NCBI RefSeq assembly: GCF_009834915.1
Contig: NZ_WVHS01000005.1
Span: forward strand, 1 to 64,000
Source: Hufsiella ginkgonis
Lineage (GTDB): Bacteria; Bacteroidota; Bacteroidia; Sphingobacteriales; Sphingobacteriaceae
Direction: 5' to 3'
Length of the DNA stretch: 64,000 bases
Position numbers and translations under genes: made by a program. The notes under the pieces are model-generated. The model did no database searches, was not told where the DNA came from, and was given only the letters and a program-made list of their open reading frames with translations. Below are positions 8,320-20,595 of this stretch, piece by piece. The first letter of the stretch is position 1. Each line of letters starts with the position of its first letter.

Positions 8320-9594
8320 TCACACTTCCATGCCGAGCAAACATTTGCCGAGCCGGTAAACGTCTTCAAACGTATTATACAAAGGCACGGGACTTACCCG
8401 GATCACATCCGGCTCGCGCCAATCGCCGATGATGCCGTTCGCCGCCAGGGCCTGGAACGCTTCCCGGCCGTTAGCGCGGGCAATTATCGAAAGCTGGCAG
8501 CCTCTCGCCGCCGGATCAGCAGGGGTGATGATCCTGAACCGTTCGCTCCCTGCGCGGCTGTTTACTTCGCGGATCACGAATTCAAGAAAACCCGTCAACC
8601 GGATACTTTTTTCGCGAAGCCGGTTTATTCCGCCGGCCCGTTCAAAGATCTCCAATGCCGCTTGGTGTATGGCAAGCAATAAGATCGGTGAGGTACTTAG
8701 CTGCCAGGCTTCCGCACCGCGGGACGGCGAAAAATCCTTCTCCATCCTGAACCGGCTGTCGATGTGATTGCCCCACCATCCCTCGAACCGGGGATAAGGG
8801 GCCGAAAAATGTTTTTCGTGTACAAACAGGCCCGCAATCCCGCCCGGCCCGCTGTTCAAGTATTTATAGGAGCACCAGCAGGCGAAATCCACATTCCAAA
8901 GATGCAGTGCGAGCGGCACATTCCCGGCGGCATGCGCCAGGTCGAAGCCCGCTAATGCGCCTGCGGCATGCGCGGCCCGGGTGATAGGCCCGATCTCATA
9001 AAACTGGCCTGTATAATAATTGATGCCGCTGAAGAGCACCAGCGCAAGCTCACCGGCATGGTCGCTGATCGCCTTCAGGATATCTTCGGTTCTAAGCAGC
9101 TCTTCATTTTCGCGCGGCGATACCTCGATCACCGCCGTTGCCGGGTCGAAGCCATGAAACCGCACCTGGCTGGCCACGATATACTGGTCGGATGGAAATG
9201 CACCCGCCTCCATCAGGATCTTATATCTCCCGGCCGAAGGACGATAAAAGCTCACCATCGCCAGGTGGAGATTAACGCTCAGGCTGTTCATTACCGATAT
9301 CTCATCGACTTGTGCCCCCAGGATGGGCGAAAGCAGCGCCCGGATCTGGTGGTGATAAGAAAGCCACGGTTTTTTACCTTCAAACCACCCTTCCACCGCC
9401 TTCTGCTGCCAGGCGTCGAGCTGCTCGGCGAGAAATGCTTTTGCGGATCCCGGCTGGAGCCCTAATGAATTTCCGCATAAATAGGTAGCCCTTTCCCCCG
9501 CATGTTCGGGCAAAAGAAACTGATCACGGAAAGTGTTAAGCGGGTCACTACTATCGCAGTAACGCGCAAACCCGAGGCTAAATTCTCTTCTCAA
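8320..9594 (-). CDS. kynU: kynureninase
   Basis: 424 residues, full length. It cleaves L-kynurenine to anthranilate and alanine (or 3-hydroxykynurenine to 3-hydroxyanthranilate), using PLP in the cytoplasm. Seen: N-terminal YLCGNSLGLQP, PLP-contact Asp218 and His221 (FDLAHAAGN), Schiff-base Lys244 in CSYKYLNSGPGG, and the EGWWGN and RMEKDFSPSRGAEAWQLS segments of the family. First gene of a pair with the deacetylase-like hydrolase 7 bp downstream. No other kynurenine pathway gene is in the window. Confidence 0.95.
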   Translation of the reverse strand: MRREFSLGFARYCDSSDPLNTFRDQFLLPEHAGERATYLCGNSLGLQPGSAKAFLAEQLDAWQQKAVEGWFEGKKPWLSYHHQIRALLSPILGAQVDEISVMNSLSVNLHLAMVSFYRPSAGRYKILMEAGAFPSDQYIVASQVRFHGFDPATAVIEVSPRENEELLRTEDILKAISDHAGELALVLFSGINYYTGQFYEIGPITRAAHAAGALAGFDLAHAAGNVPLALHLWNVDFACWCSYKYLNSGPGGIAGLFVHEKHFSAPYPRFEGWWGNHIDSRFRMEKDFSPSRGAEAWQLSTSPILLLAIHQAALEIFERAGGINRLREKSIRLTGFLEFVIREVNSRAGSERFRIITPADPAARGCQLSIIARANGREAFQALAANGIIGDWREPDVIRVSPVPLYNTFEDVYRLGKCLLGMEV

Positions 9595-9734
9595 TTATGG
9601 TTACGCCGATCAATTTTACAGGCTGATCGTTCTTCCAAATATAGGTAAATCCGTGATCCGGACGCTGTACGGCCTTTCGGCATCTATGCATTATCGCCAA
9701 ATAAATGTTTGCACTTTTATTGCGCCGGGTCCAA

Positions 9735-9759
9735 ACCATATTATGGTATATACGTATAT
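9735..9759. promoter_or_regulatory. two abutting palindromes, possible operator
   Basis: ACCATATTATGGT (9735-9747, 6-bp arms around one T) is directly followed by ATATACGTATAT (9748-9759, perfect 12-bp palindrome). They lie in the 191-bp gap between the divergent kynU and GAF-PAS genes, about 27 bp before the latter's ATG, a position suited to a repressor or activator site. Confidence 0.4.
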
Positions 9760-9785
9760 TGCAAGTGAATGTGCCAACATGAGTT

Positions 9786-10934
9786 ATGTCGAAACCACCT
9801 GATAATTATGTTAATGAAGAGGGTCGCCAGTTAGCCGCTGAGCGTTACCGGCATTTCCACGACGGCCGGCATGCTGACCTGAAAGACATCGTTATGCTGG
9901 CCTCCCAGATCTGCGAGACACCGATCGCACTGATCACCCTGGTGGGTAAGGATGTGCAATGGATCAGGACGCAACAGGGTATAGATGAGACGATCACGCA
10001 AATCCCCCGCGAGTTGTCTTTCTGTACGCATACCATCCAGGAAGATGACATCCTTGAAGTGCATGATGCGCAGCTCGACAGCAGGTTCGCCGCACTTCCC
10101 TTTGTTACCGGCGATCCGTACATCCGCTTTTACGCCGGATCGAACCTCCAGAGTTACGATGGGTATAACGTAGGTACGTTATGTGTAATAGATACCGCAC
10201 CGAAATCGCTTTCCAATGCCCAAAAGGAGGCGCTTGCCGCACTCGGCCGACAGGTAAGCAACCTGATGGAGCTCGACAGGAGCCTGAAGTCGCTGCAAAA
10301 TAATGTAGACCAGGTACAGATGCAGAAGTTTGATATGGAAGAAGCCCGGCTAAAGCTCCATGCCATTCTCGATAGCTCTACCACTTACCACCTACTTTTA
10401 AACCCCAGGCTCCAGGTGTTGACGTTTAATAAAGGAGTGGCCGATTTCGTGAGAAAATTCCTGGGTAAAGAAATCATGGCTGATGACCCGATCAGCCACT
10501 ACTTCGAGCCTAAGATGCTTGAAAAAGCGCAGCCCAACTTTAACCGGGCGCTGAAAGGCGAAACCGTGACCGTTGAGCGGCTGGTTGAATTCGGCATCCA
10601 TAAGCCTTGCTGGTGGGAGCTCACCTTCACACCGGCCAGGAATTCTTTCGGCGATATTATCGGGATCTCGTTCCACGCCGTAAATATCCATGAACGCAAG
10701 GAACACGAAGAAAAAGTAAAACAGCAAAATAACCTGCTGAGGAAGATCGCGTACATCGAGTCGCACGAGCTCAGGGCGCCGGTTTCTTCCATCATGGGAA
10801 TTATGGACCTGATCCGCTCAGAGCATGGCGAGATACCGCGCGAATACCTGGAGCTGCTGGACAAAGCGGTGCATCAACTGGACGAAAAAATTCAAAAAGT
10901 AGTTCATTATACCGGCGAGCTTGATATAATATAA
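9786..10934 (+). CDS. GAF-PAS-HisKA sensor protein lacking a kinase ATPase domain
   Basis: 382 residues. GAF domain at about 20-165 (ITLVGKDVQWIRTQQG, RFYAGSNLQ, NVGTLCVIDT), a PAS-like domain at about 190-305 ending in IHERKEHEEK, and then a dimerisation/phosphoacceptor helix with the H-box IESHELRAPVSSIMG (His327). The protein stops about 50 residues later, so there is no HATPase (N, G1, G2 boxes). No signal peptide or membrane helix: cytosolic. It could be a phosphotransfer or decoy partner for another kinase. The GAF domain closely resembles that of the hybrid kinase at 13247-16369. Confidence 0.85.
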   Translation: MSKPPDNYVNEEGRQLAAERYRHFHDGRHADLKDIVMLASQICETPIALITLVGKDVQWIRTQQGIDETITQIPRELSFCTHTIQEDDILEVHDAQLDSRFAALPFVTGDPYIRFYAGSNLQSYDGYNVGTLCVIDTAPKSLSNAQKEALAALGRQVSNLMELDRSLKSLQNNVDQVQMQKFDMEEARLKLHAILDSSTTYHLLLNPRLQVLTFNKGVADFVRKFLGKEIMADDPISHYFEPKMLEKAQPNFNRALKGETVTVERLVEFGIHKPCWWELTFTPARNSFGDIIGISFHAVNIHERKEHEEKVKQQNNLLRKIAYIESHELRAPVSSIMGIMDLIRSEHGEIPREYLELLDKAVHQLDEKIQKVVHYTGELDII

Positions 10935-10972
10935 ATCAGGAAAATATTTTATTAATCATTAATTAATAATTG

Positions 10973-10980
10973 TATCTTAG
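10973..10980 (+). promoter_or_regulatory. -7-like element immediately before comF
   Basis: TATCTTAG in an AT-rich stretch, ending 4 bp before the proposed GTG start of comF. The same octamer precedes the Wzi gene at 40935. A start of transcription at or near the start codon would follow. Confidence 0.4.
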
Positions 10981-10984
10981 CGAT

Positions 10985-11683
10985 GTGAAAACACTTGTCG
11001 CTTTGTGGGATGATTTTATCTCGTTGTTCTTCCCGGTTCTTTGCATGGCATGCCGGCAACCCTTATATGGCGGGGAAGCGATTATTTGTACCGATTGCGT
11101 TTTTCATCTGCCTTATACCGGGTTTCACCATGATCCCGGGAATCGCATGGCCCGGCAGCTATGGGGAAGGATCACTTTCAACGCAGCAGCAGCTTGCCTG
11201 TATTTTCGAAAGGGAGCAAGGGTGCAGAGCCTGGTACACCAGTTAAAGTACCGGCGTCAGCCGCATATAGGTAACAAAATAGGTGAACTTTATGGCGTAT
11301 CTCTTTGCGAGTCGGAAAGCTTTAAACAAGCCGGCCTGGTGGTGCCTGTGCCGCTGCATCCGCTGAAGCTTCGCAAACGGGGTTACAACCAGAGTGCGCA
11401 TTTTGCAGAAGGACTGTCACATTCCATGGGCATACCTGTTTTGTGCGACAACCTGGTGCGGGTGGCAGACAGGGAAACACAAACAAGAAAATCGCGGTTT
11501 ATGCGATACGAGAACATGAAAGACGTTTTTATGATACGCGACCCGTCGCTATTCGCCGGTAAGCACATCCTGCTGGCCGACGATGTGTTAACCACGGGAG
11601 CGACCATAGAAGCGTGCTGCCTGGAATTGATGAAGGTCCCCGGCGTAACCGTAAGCATTGTGACGATCGCTTTTGCAGACTAA
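10985..11683 (+). CDS. comF: ComF-family phosphoribosyltransferase-like protein
   Basis: About 232 residues. I chose the GTG at 10985 (VKTLVALWDDF) because the upstream in-frame TTG at 10970 would lie on the promoter-like element. The N-terminus has two Cys pairs, CMAC and CTDC, a zinc-ribbon typical of ComF. The C-terminal half is a type I phosphoribosyltransferase fold with PVPLHPLKLRKRGYNQS and the PRPP loop LLADDVLTTGAT. ComF proteins help take up single-stranded DNA or act in recombination/replication restart; the exact role in Bacteroidota is not settled. Confidence 0.88.
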   Translation: MKTLVALWDDFISLFFPVLCMACRQPLYGGEAIICTDCVFHLPYTGFHHDPGNRMARQLWGRITFNAAAACLYFRKGARVQSLVHQLKYRRQPHIGNKIGELYGVSLCESESFKQAGLVVPVPLHPLKLRKRGYNQSAHFAEGLSHSMGIPVLCDNLVRVADRETQTRKSRFMRYENMKDVFMIRDPSLFAGKHILLADDVLTTGATIEACCLELMKVPGVTVSIVTIAFAD

Positions 11684-11724
11684 TATTAACAATCTTATTA
11701 ACTTGCCCTTAAATAGCCAGTCTC

Positions 11725-13110
11725 GTGAGAATCTTTGTATTGATCTTTTTTTCAGCGGCACTGCTTGCATCCGGGTGCAGGAAGGAGGATAAGATCAGCT
11801 ACGATCCGTCGGCCAGGCTTTCTTTTTCGGGAACGTCGCTGTTTTTCGACACTTTATTTACAGGCGTAGAATCCGCCTCCCGGCGGGTAACGATTTATAA
11901 CCGACATGATCATGCGTTGCGGATCTCCTGGCTGAAGCTCGGACGCGGCAAAGGTTCCCCTTTCGATCTCATCATCGACGGGAAAAGTGCCGATAGTGCG
12001 GGTAATATCATGGTAAGAGGGAAAGATTCGCTGATCGTGTTTATTAAAGCCACGGTGCCGCCTACTGCGGAGGTGGCCGCCTTTGACGTCAGGGATTCTA
12101 TCACGGTCCTGATCAACGGGAACCGGCAGTCTGTTGAGCTTACGGCTTTTGGCCAGAATGTTAATTTCTATAACGACAGCATTATTAACCAGGACCGCAC
12201 CTGGAACAATCGCCTTCCCTACCTGGTGTATAGAACATTGGTGGTTGAGGCCAATAAAACGCTGACGATCCAGCGGGGATGCCGGATCTATTTCCACAAA
12301 GATGCACGGCTGTTCGTGAGAGGAACGCTTCGCGTGGAGGGTAGCTTCGCGGAACCGGTCTCGTTCTCGGGCGACAGGCTCGAAAAGCTGTATACCAATT
12401 TACCCGGTCAGTGGAGCGGGATCCATTTTTCGGGTACCAGCACCAATAACCTGATCCGCAATGCGGTGATCAGGAACGCGCTTACGGCCATACGCTCGGA
12501 TTCTGTACAAGGTATCGCACCAAAACTCGTACTGGCAAACAGCATCGTAAAAAATATGCAGGTTAGCGGTTTTAGCGGCTACCGAACGAGCCTTGCAGCA
12601 TTTAACAACCTCTTTTATAATTGCGGACAGTATCTTTTTTATGGAGCTTTCGGCGGCACTTATAACCTGAAGCAGAATACCTTCGCCAACGAGGGCTTTA
12701 TATTTCCGCGACAGATGTCTTCGGTATATTTCTCAGATTTTGACCCTGGTAAAACGCCGGTAATAACGGGCGAACTATCATTAACACTGGTAAACAACAT
12801 TATTTGGGGGAGCCTGGCTACAGAACTGGTGATTGAACGAAAAGCTACCACTGGCGCGGCCACCCAATTGCTGCTTACCAACCTTTTTAAAACCAGCAAC
12901 ACCAGTTTACTAAACCCGGGAAATAACTTTAACGCCGACCCGTTTTTTATCTCCCCGCAAGCAGGAATCTACCGGTTAGGGAATATGAGTCCAGCATTGA
13001 ATAAAGGAATAGACCTCAGTATGGATCCTGATTTCAATAATTATTTATCGGTAGACCTTCAAAATACGAAGCGGAATTTTCCATCAGAGGCAGGTTCTTA
13101 TGAAAATTGA
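11725..13110 (+). CDS. lipoprotein with right-handed beta-helix repeats
   Basis: 461 residues from a GTG. The signal peptide ends in lipobox ASGC followed by RKEDK, so it is lipidated and probably outer-membrane or surface attached. Residues ~35-140 look like an immunoglobulin-type sandwich (RRVTIYNRHDHALRISWL; LTAFGQNVNFYND), and from ~155 on there are repeated short beta strands with Asn turns (GTLRVEGSFAEPVSFSGD, NNLIRNAVIRNALTAIRSDS, NLFYNCGQYLFYG), as in pectate-lyase-like parallel beta-helices. A conserved Bacteroidota architecture of unknown function; I see no clear lyase active site. Confidence 0.8.
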   Translation: MRIFVLIFFSAALLASGCRKEDKISYDPSARLSFSGTSLFFDTLFTGVESASRRVTIYNRHDHALRISWLKLGRGKGSPFDLIIDGKSADSAGNIMVRGKDSLIVFIKATVPPTAEVAAFDVRDSITVLINGNRQSVELTAFGQNVNFYNDSIINQDRTWNNRLPYLVYRTLVVEANKTLTIQRGCRIYFHKDARLFVRGTLRVEGSFAEPVSFSGDRLEKLYTNLPGQWSGIHFSGTSTNNLIRNAVIRNALTAIRSDSVQGIAPKLVLANSIVKNMQVSGFSGYRTSLAAFNNLFYNCGQYLFYGAFGGTYNLKQNTFANEGFIFPRQMSSVYFSDFDPGKTPVITGELSLTLVNNIIWGSLATELVIERKATTGAATQLLLTNLFKTSNTSLLNPGNNFNADPFFISPQAGIYRLGNMSPALNKGIDLSMDPDFNNYLSVDLQNTKRNFPSEAGSYEN

Positions 13111-13202
13111 AGCTGATTAGAAAAAAGATAAAAAAAAGATAAAAAAAATGAAACCTTGTAATCGATTGTCAGTATAAGTACCTGAGAGCGTTAATTTAGA
13201 TA

Positions 13203-13238
13203 GAAAAAGCTGGCAGCCGCGATGGCACCAGCTTTTTC
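13203..13238. terminator. bidirectional terminator between convergent genes
   Basis: Perfect 11-bp stem GAAAAAGCTGG / CCAGCTTTTTC with a 14-nt loop. It provides T-runs on both strands and lies between the ends of the beta-helix lipoprotein (plus) and the hybrid kinase (minus). Confidence 0.85.
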
Positions 13239-13246
13239 TTTTTAGA

Positions 13247-16369
<3,123 letters not shown>

Positions 16370-16407
16370 TTTGTTCCGATTATAATCGTTTTTGCGAGCC
16401 CTGCTAT

Positions 16408-17679
16408 TTATTTGTACAGCGGGAATTCCTCCATCAGCTTGTGCACTTTTTTACGCACTTTATCCTGATTTTGTTCGCTTTCTGGATCAGAAAATACTTT
16501 ATCGATCAGCTCTACGATCGCTTCCATGTGCTTTTCTTTCAGGCCGCGGGTAGTAATGGCCGCGGTGCCGAAGCGGATCCCGGACGTAATGAATGGCGAC
16601 TTATCGTCAAATGGAACCATGTTCTTGTTGGCAGTGATCCCGGCTTTTTCGAGCACGTTCTCTGCGAGCTTACCGTTGATGTTCTTATTGCGCAGGTCGA
16701 TCAGCATCAGGTGGTTGTCTGTTCCGCCCGAGATGATCTTGTAATTAAGCGCAGTAAATGCGTTGGCCATTGCTGCGGCGTTCTTCTTCACCTGGAGAAT
16801 ATATTTCATGTAAGGATCGCTCAGCGCTTCGCCAAAGGCGATGGCTTTTGCAGCGATAATATGTTCAAGCGGACCTCCCTGTGTTCCCGGGAAAACGGCC
16901 ATATCCAATACCGCCGACATAGGCTTAAGATCGCCTTTAGGCGTTTTTATTCCAAAAGGGTTTTCGAAATCCTTACCGAGCATGATCATACCGCCGCGCG
17001 GCCCGCGAAGCGTTTTATGCGTGGTGGTGGTTACGATGTGGCAATGCGGCATCGGGTCGTCCAACAATCCACGTGCGATCAGTCCGGCGGGGTGCGAAAC
17101 ATCAGCCACCACGAGGGCGCCAATTTCATCGGCTACTTTACGGATAAATGCATAATCCCAATCGCGGGAATAAGCCGAAGCGCCGCAAATGATCACTTTA
17201 GGTTTTTCAGCCAGTGCGGTTTCTTCCAATTTTTTGTAATCGATGAGGCCAGTTTCCCTATCAACCCCATAAAATGAAGGCTCATAAATCTTCCCGGAAA
17301 AATTAACCGGCGAACCGTGGGTGAGGTGACCGCCATGGGAAAGATCGAAACCCAGGATCTTATCGCCTGGTTTTAATATGCCCAGGAAAACCGCCGCATT
17401 CGCCTGTGCGCCTGAATGCGGCTGCACATTTACCCACTCTGCATTAAAAAGCTGTTTCGCGCGATCGATCGCGATCGTTTCGATCTCGTCAACAATCTCA
17501 CAACCGCCATAATATCGTTTTCCAGGGAGGCCTTCGGCATATTTATTTGTTAATACGGAGCCGGCGGCCTCCATCACCTGTTTACTGACAAAGTTTTCGG
17601 ATGCAATAAGCTCAATGCCATTTTCCTGGCGCTTGCCTTCTTCTTCGATCAGTTGAAATACAAGTTTATCTTTCTTCAT
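16408..17679 (-). CDS. glyA: serine hydroxymethyltransferase
   Basis: 423 residues, the normal length. It converts serine and tetrahydrofolate to glycine and 5,10-methylene-tetrahydrofolate with PLP in the cytosol. Seen: [39 protein letters not shown], the PLP-binding [15 protein letters not shown] (Lys222) and [14 protein letters not shown] near the end. It follows scpA by 63 bp on the same strand and is followed by the hybrid kinase, so a scpA-glyA transcript is possible. Confidence 0.97.
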   Translation of the reverse strand: MKKDKLVFQLIEEEGKRQENGIELIASENFVSKQVMEAAGSVLTNKYAEGLPGKRYYGGCEIVDEIETIAIDRAKQLFNAEWVNVQPHSGAQANAAVFLGILKPGDKILGFDLSHGGHLTHGSPVNFSGKIYEPSFYGVDRETGLIDYKKLEETALAEKPKVIICGASAYSRDWDYAFIRKVADEIGALVVADVSHPAGLIARGLLDDPMPHCHIVTTTTHKTLRGPRGGMIMLGKDFENPFGIKTPKGDLKPMSAVLDMAVFPGTQGGPLEHIIAAKAIAFGEALSDPYMKYILQVKKNAAAMANAFTALNYKIISGGTDNHLMLIDLRNKNINGKLAENVLEKAGITANKNMVPFDDKSPFITSGIRFGTAAITTRGLKEKHMEAIVELIDKVFSDPESEQNQDKVRKKVHKLMEEFPLYK

Positions 17680-17742
17680 TATGTATGTAATAGTTTATTG
17701 TTGACAAAGGAGGTATAAGAGATGTTCTTAAATTCCGCGAAT

Positions 17743-18489
17743 TTAGCTTAAATTCTTCTCTTCTACCCAGAAATTATTATAGCCAAGACCTACCTGGATA
17801 GAAATGAGCTGCTGCTGGAGCATTTCGAGCACGGCCAGGAAGTTATATACGAAATGCACGCGGTTATCAGATGACCGGAGGATCTGTTTAAAGTCCATTT
17901 TCTTATTAAGCAGGATAAGATCTGCAATGATCTTCTTCTGCTGTTCGATGCTGTAGGGGTACTGAACTACGGTATGTACCACCTGCTCGCTCTGTTTTTT
18001 ATATTTACTCATCAGGCGGTCGTACACCAATAACAACCGGTAAAGATCGAAAGAAGCCAGTTCCTCGCCCGGCTCGGCGATCAGGGCGGCCTGCCGGACG
18101 TCTTCGGCGATGGTACCGCGCTTTTCTACGAGGAAACGCTCGTGCTCCAGGACCCTCAGCTCCCCGGTAACCAGCTTGATCTTCTTATATTCGATCAGTT
18201 TTTGTACGAGATCTTTACGGGGGTCCAACTCATCGTCTTCCGGGTCGAAACGAGGGAGGAGCATCCTGGCTTTTATGCGCATCAGCGTCGCAGCAACCAC
18301 GATAAACTCGCTGGCGAGCTCGATATTGAGCGAATTCATCCGGTGAATATACTCCAGGAAATCGTCCGTGATCTTAGAGATCGAGATGTTGTGAATATCC
18401 AGTTCGTCGCGTTCGATAAAAAACAGCAGCAGATCGAAAGGCCCCTCGAATTGGGGTAATTTTATTTCGAACGTATCGGCAGAAATCAC
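17743..18489 (-). CDS. scpA: segregation and condensation protein A
   Basis: 248 residues from a GTG (no suitable ATG nearby). The kleisin subunit of the bacterial SMC condensin complex, binding the SMC heads and ScpB. Recognised by the N-terminal KLPQFEGPFDLLLFFIERDELDI, the ISKITDDFLEYI segment, FIVVAATLMRIKARMLLP, and a winged-helix-like C-terminus that ends in a poorly conserved basic tail. Neither scpB nor smc is in the window. A TATTTTTA octamer on the minus strand (18500-18493) ends 3 bp before the GTG. Confidence 0.92.
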   Translation of the reverse strand: MISADTFEIKLPQFEGPFDLLLFFIERDELDIHNISISKITDDFLEYIHRMNSLNIELASEFIVVAATLMRIKARMLLPRFDPEDDELDPRKDLVQKLIEYKKIKLVTGELRVLEHERFLVEKRGTIAEDVRQAALIAEPGEELASFDLYRLLLVYDRLMSKYKKQSEQVVHTVVQYPYSIEQQKKIIADLILLNKKMDFKQILRSSDNRVHFVYNFLAVLEMLQQQLISIQVGLGYNNFWVEEKNLS

Positions 18490-18583
18490 GTGTAAAAATA
18501 CGTAAGAATAGGTGAAACAGGAAATTGCGGGATTTCAGTTGACAGCAACCAGTTCCTATGTGGCACCGCAGGTGAACTGATTA

Positions 18584-18611
18584 CTGACAACTGACAACTG
18601 ACCCCTGACAA
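18584..18611. repeat. 7-bp tandem repeat, four units
   Basis: CTGACAA-CTGACAA-CTGACCC-CTGACAA in perfect 7-bp register, upstream of dxs. A one-mismatch inverted copy of its CTGACAACTG unit lies at 18536-18545 (CAGTTGACAG). The last unit would serve as the -35 of the dxs promoter, so repeat number could change spacing or binding. Confidence 0.7.
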
Positions 18612-18628
18612 CTGTAAGATTTTTTATA

Positions 18629-18636
18629 TAAATTTG
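18629..18636 (+). promoter_or_regulatory. dxs promoter -7 element
   Basis: TAAATTTG, an exact TAnnTTTG match, 18 bp after a CTGACA at 18605-18610 and 26 bp before the dxs ATG. Confidence 0.6.
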
Positions 18637-18662
18637 TACCCAACTCAGTATTTAGTACCCCT

Positions 18663-20591
18663 ATGGAAGTTAAGGCGGGTGAATTATTAGAACAGATCCA
18701 TTATCCATCTGATTTAAAGAAACTTACGGAAAGTGATCTTGAGCGTGTTTGTAAGGAGCTCCGCCAGTATATCATCGATGTGGTGTCTGTTAACGGCGGA
18801 CATTTCGCAGCCAGCTTAGGGGTAGTGGAGCTAACCGTGGCACTGCAATACGTGCTGAACACACCGTATGACCAGTTGGTATGGGATGTAGGCCACCAGG
18901 CCTACGGGCACAAGATCCTTACCGGCCGCAGAAGCTCTTTTCATACCAACAGGATTTATAAAGGGATCAGCGGCTTTCCTAAACGCGGGGAAAGCGTATT
19001 TGATACGTTTGGCGTTGGCCACTCGTCCACCTCGATCTCAGCCGCTTTGGGCATGGCGGTTGCGTCTACCTATAAAGGAGAAACCGACCGGCAACATGTC
19101 GCCGTAATCGGCGATGGCGCGATGACCGCCGGCCTTGCTTTCGAAGCGCTAAACCATGCCGGTATCGAAAACTCAAACCTGCTGGTGATCCTGAACGACA
19201 ACTGCATGTCGATCGATCCCAACGTAGGTGCGCTGAAAGAGTATCTCACCGACATTACCACATCAAAATCATACAACCGCTTCCGCGATGACATTTCGCA
19301 TGTGCTGGGTAAGATCTCTGAACTTGGCCCGAATGCGCACCAGATCGTAAAGAAGCTCGAAAAAAGCATCAAGGGAACCCTGCTGAAGAAAAGCAACTTC
19401 TTCGAGGCGCTTAAATTCAGGTACTTCGGGCCGATTGACGGGCACGACGTAAAACACCTGGTAAAGGTATTGAAAGACCTGCGGGATATCCCCGGTCCGA
19501 AGCTGCTGCATTGCGTGACCGTAAAGGGTAAAGGTTTTGCATTAGCCGAAAAAGACCAGACCAAATGGCACGCTCCCGGCCTTTTCGACAAGATCACCGG
19601 GGAAATAAAGCGGACGGTCCCCGATAAGCCACAGCCTCCAAAATACCAGGACGTATTTGGACACACCCTCTTGGAGCTCGCGGAAAAGAATTCCAAGATC
19701 ATGGGGATTACACCTGCCATGCCTTCCGGGAGCTCACTGAACATTATGATGAAGGCGATGCCGGATCGCGCGTTCGACGTGGGGATCGCCGAGCAGCATG
19801 CCGTTACATTTTCGGCCGGCCTGGCCACACAAGGGCTGGTGCCATTTTGCAACATCTATTCCAGCTTTATGCAGCGGGCGTATGACCAGGTGATACACGA
19901 CGTAGCGATCCAAAAACTTAACGTAGTATTTTGCCTTGATCGTGCGGGTCTTGCAGGCGCCGACGGCCCTACTCACCATGGGGCTTACGACATCGCGTTT
20001 ATGCGGTGCATCCCCAACCTGGTGGTTTCGGCGCCGATGAATGAAGAAGAACTGCGCAACCTGATGTATACCGCCCAATTGCAGGATATGGGCCCGTTCG
20101 TGATCCGTTATCCGCGCGGCAACGGGGTAATGCCGCACTGGCAAACACCCATGAAAGCCATCCCGGTGGGTAAAGGCCGGAAAATATGCGACGGCGAAGA
20201 TGTCGCCGTTCTCACCATCGGTACGACCGGAAATGAAGCCCTAAAAGCCTTCGTAGAACTAAATGCAGAAGGAATACACCCTGCACATTACGATATGCGG
20301 TTTGTAAAGCCTCTCGACGAAGAATTACTGCACGAAATATTCCAAAAATTTAAGAACCTGGTTATCGTAGAAGATGGCTGCGTGGTGGGAGGCTTCGGAA
20401 GCGCTGTGCTCGAATTCATGGCAGACAACGGTTACGCGGCAACGGTTATTCGTCTGGGCATCCCGGATAAAGTGATCGAACATGGTGAACAACCTGAGCT
20501 TTGGGCTGAATGCGGGTACGACGCACAGGCCATTATGAACGTCACCCGTAAACTTACCGTAACCCGTACAACCAGCAGCATCGCTTCCTGA
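18663..20591 (+). CDS. dxs: 1-deoxy-D-xylulose-5-phosphate synthase
   Basis: 642 residues, full length. Condenses pyruvate and glyceraldehyde 3-phosphate, the first step of the MEP isoprenoid pathway, with thiamine diphosphate. Seen: [51 protein letters not shown], the ThDP site [18 protein letters not shown]...[10 protein letters not shown], and the transketolase-like [18 protein letters not shown] and [17 protein letters not shown]. Its own promoter seems to lie upstream. It ends 5 bp before the stop of the convergent acyltransferase gene, with no room for a separate terminator. Confidence 0.97.
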   Translation: MEVKAGELLEQIHYPSDLKKLTESDLERVCKELRQYIIDVVSVNGGHFAASLGVVELTVALQYVLNTPYDQLVWDVGHQAYGHKILTGRRSSFHTNRIYKGISGFPKRGESVFDTFGVGHSSTSISAALGMAVASTYKGETDRQHVAVIGDGAMTAGLAFEALNHAGIENSNLLVILNDNCMSIDPNVGALKEYLTDITTSKSYNRFRDDISHVLGKISELGPNAHQIVKKLEKSIKGTLLKKSNFFEALKFRYFGPIDGHDVKHLVKVLKDLRDIPGPKLLHCVTVKGKGFALAEKDQTKWHAPGLFDKITGEIKRTVPDKPQPPKYQDVFGHTLLELAEKNSKIMGITPAMPSGSSLNIMMKAMPDRAFDVGIAEQHAVTFSAGLATQGLVPFCNIYSSFMQRAYDQVIHDVAIQKLNVVFCLDRAGLAGADGPTHHGAYDIAFMRCIPNLVVSAPMNEEELRNLMYTAQLQDMGPFVIRYPRGNGVMPHWQTPMKAIPVGKGRKICDGEDVAVLTIGTTGNEALKAFVELNAEGIHPAHYDMRFVKPLDEELLHEIFQKFKNLVIVEDGCVVGGFGSAVLEFMADNGYAATVIRLGIPDKVIEHGEQPELWAECGYDAQAIMNVTRKLTVTRTTSSIAS

Positions 20592-20595
20592 GTTA

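Noticed and set aside
16441-17277. 278-residue plus-strand frame inside glyA
   Set aside because: Exact antisense of a clear glyA gene; open only because of codon bias. No domain, ribosome site or promoter.
19070-19855. 261-residue minus-strand frame inside dxs
   Set aside because: Antisense of an unmistakable dxs; no independent evidence.
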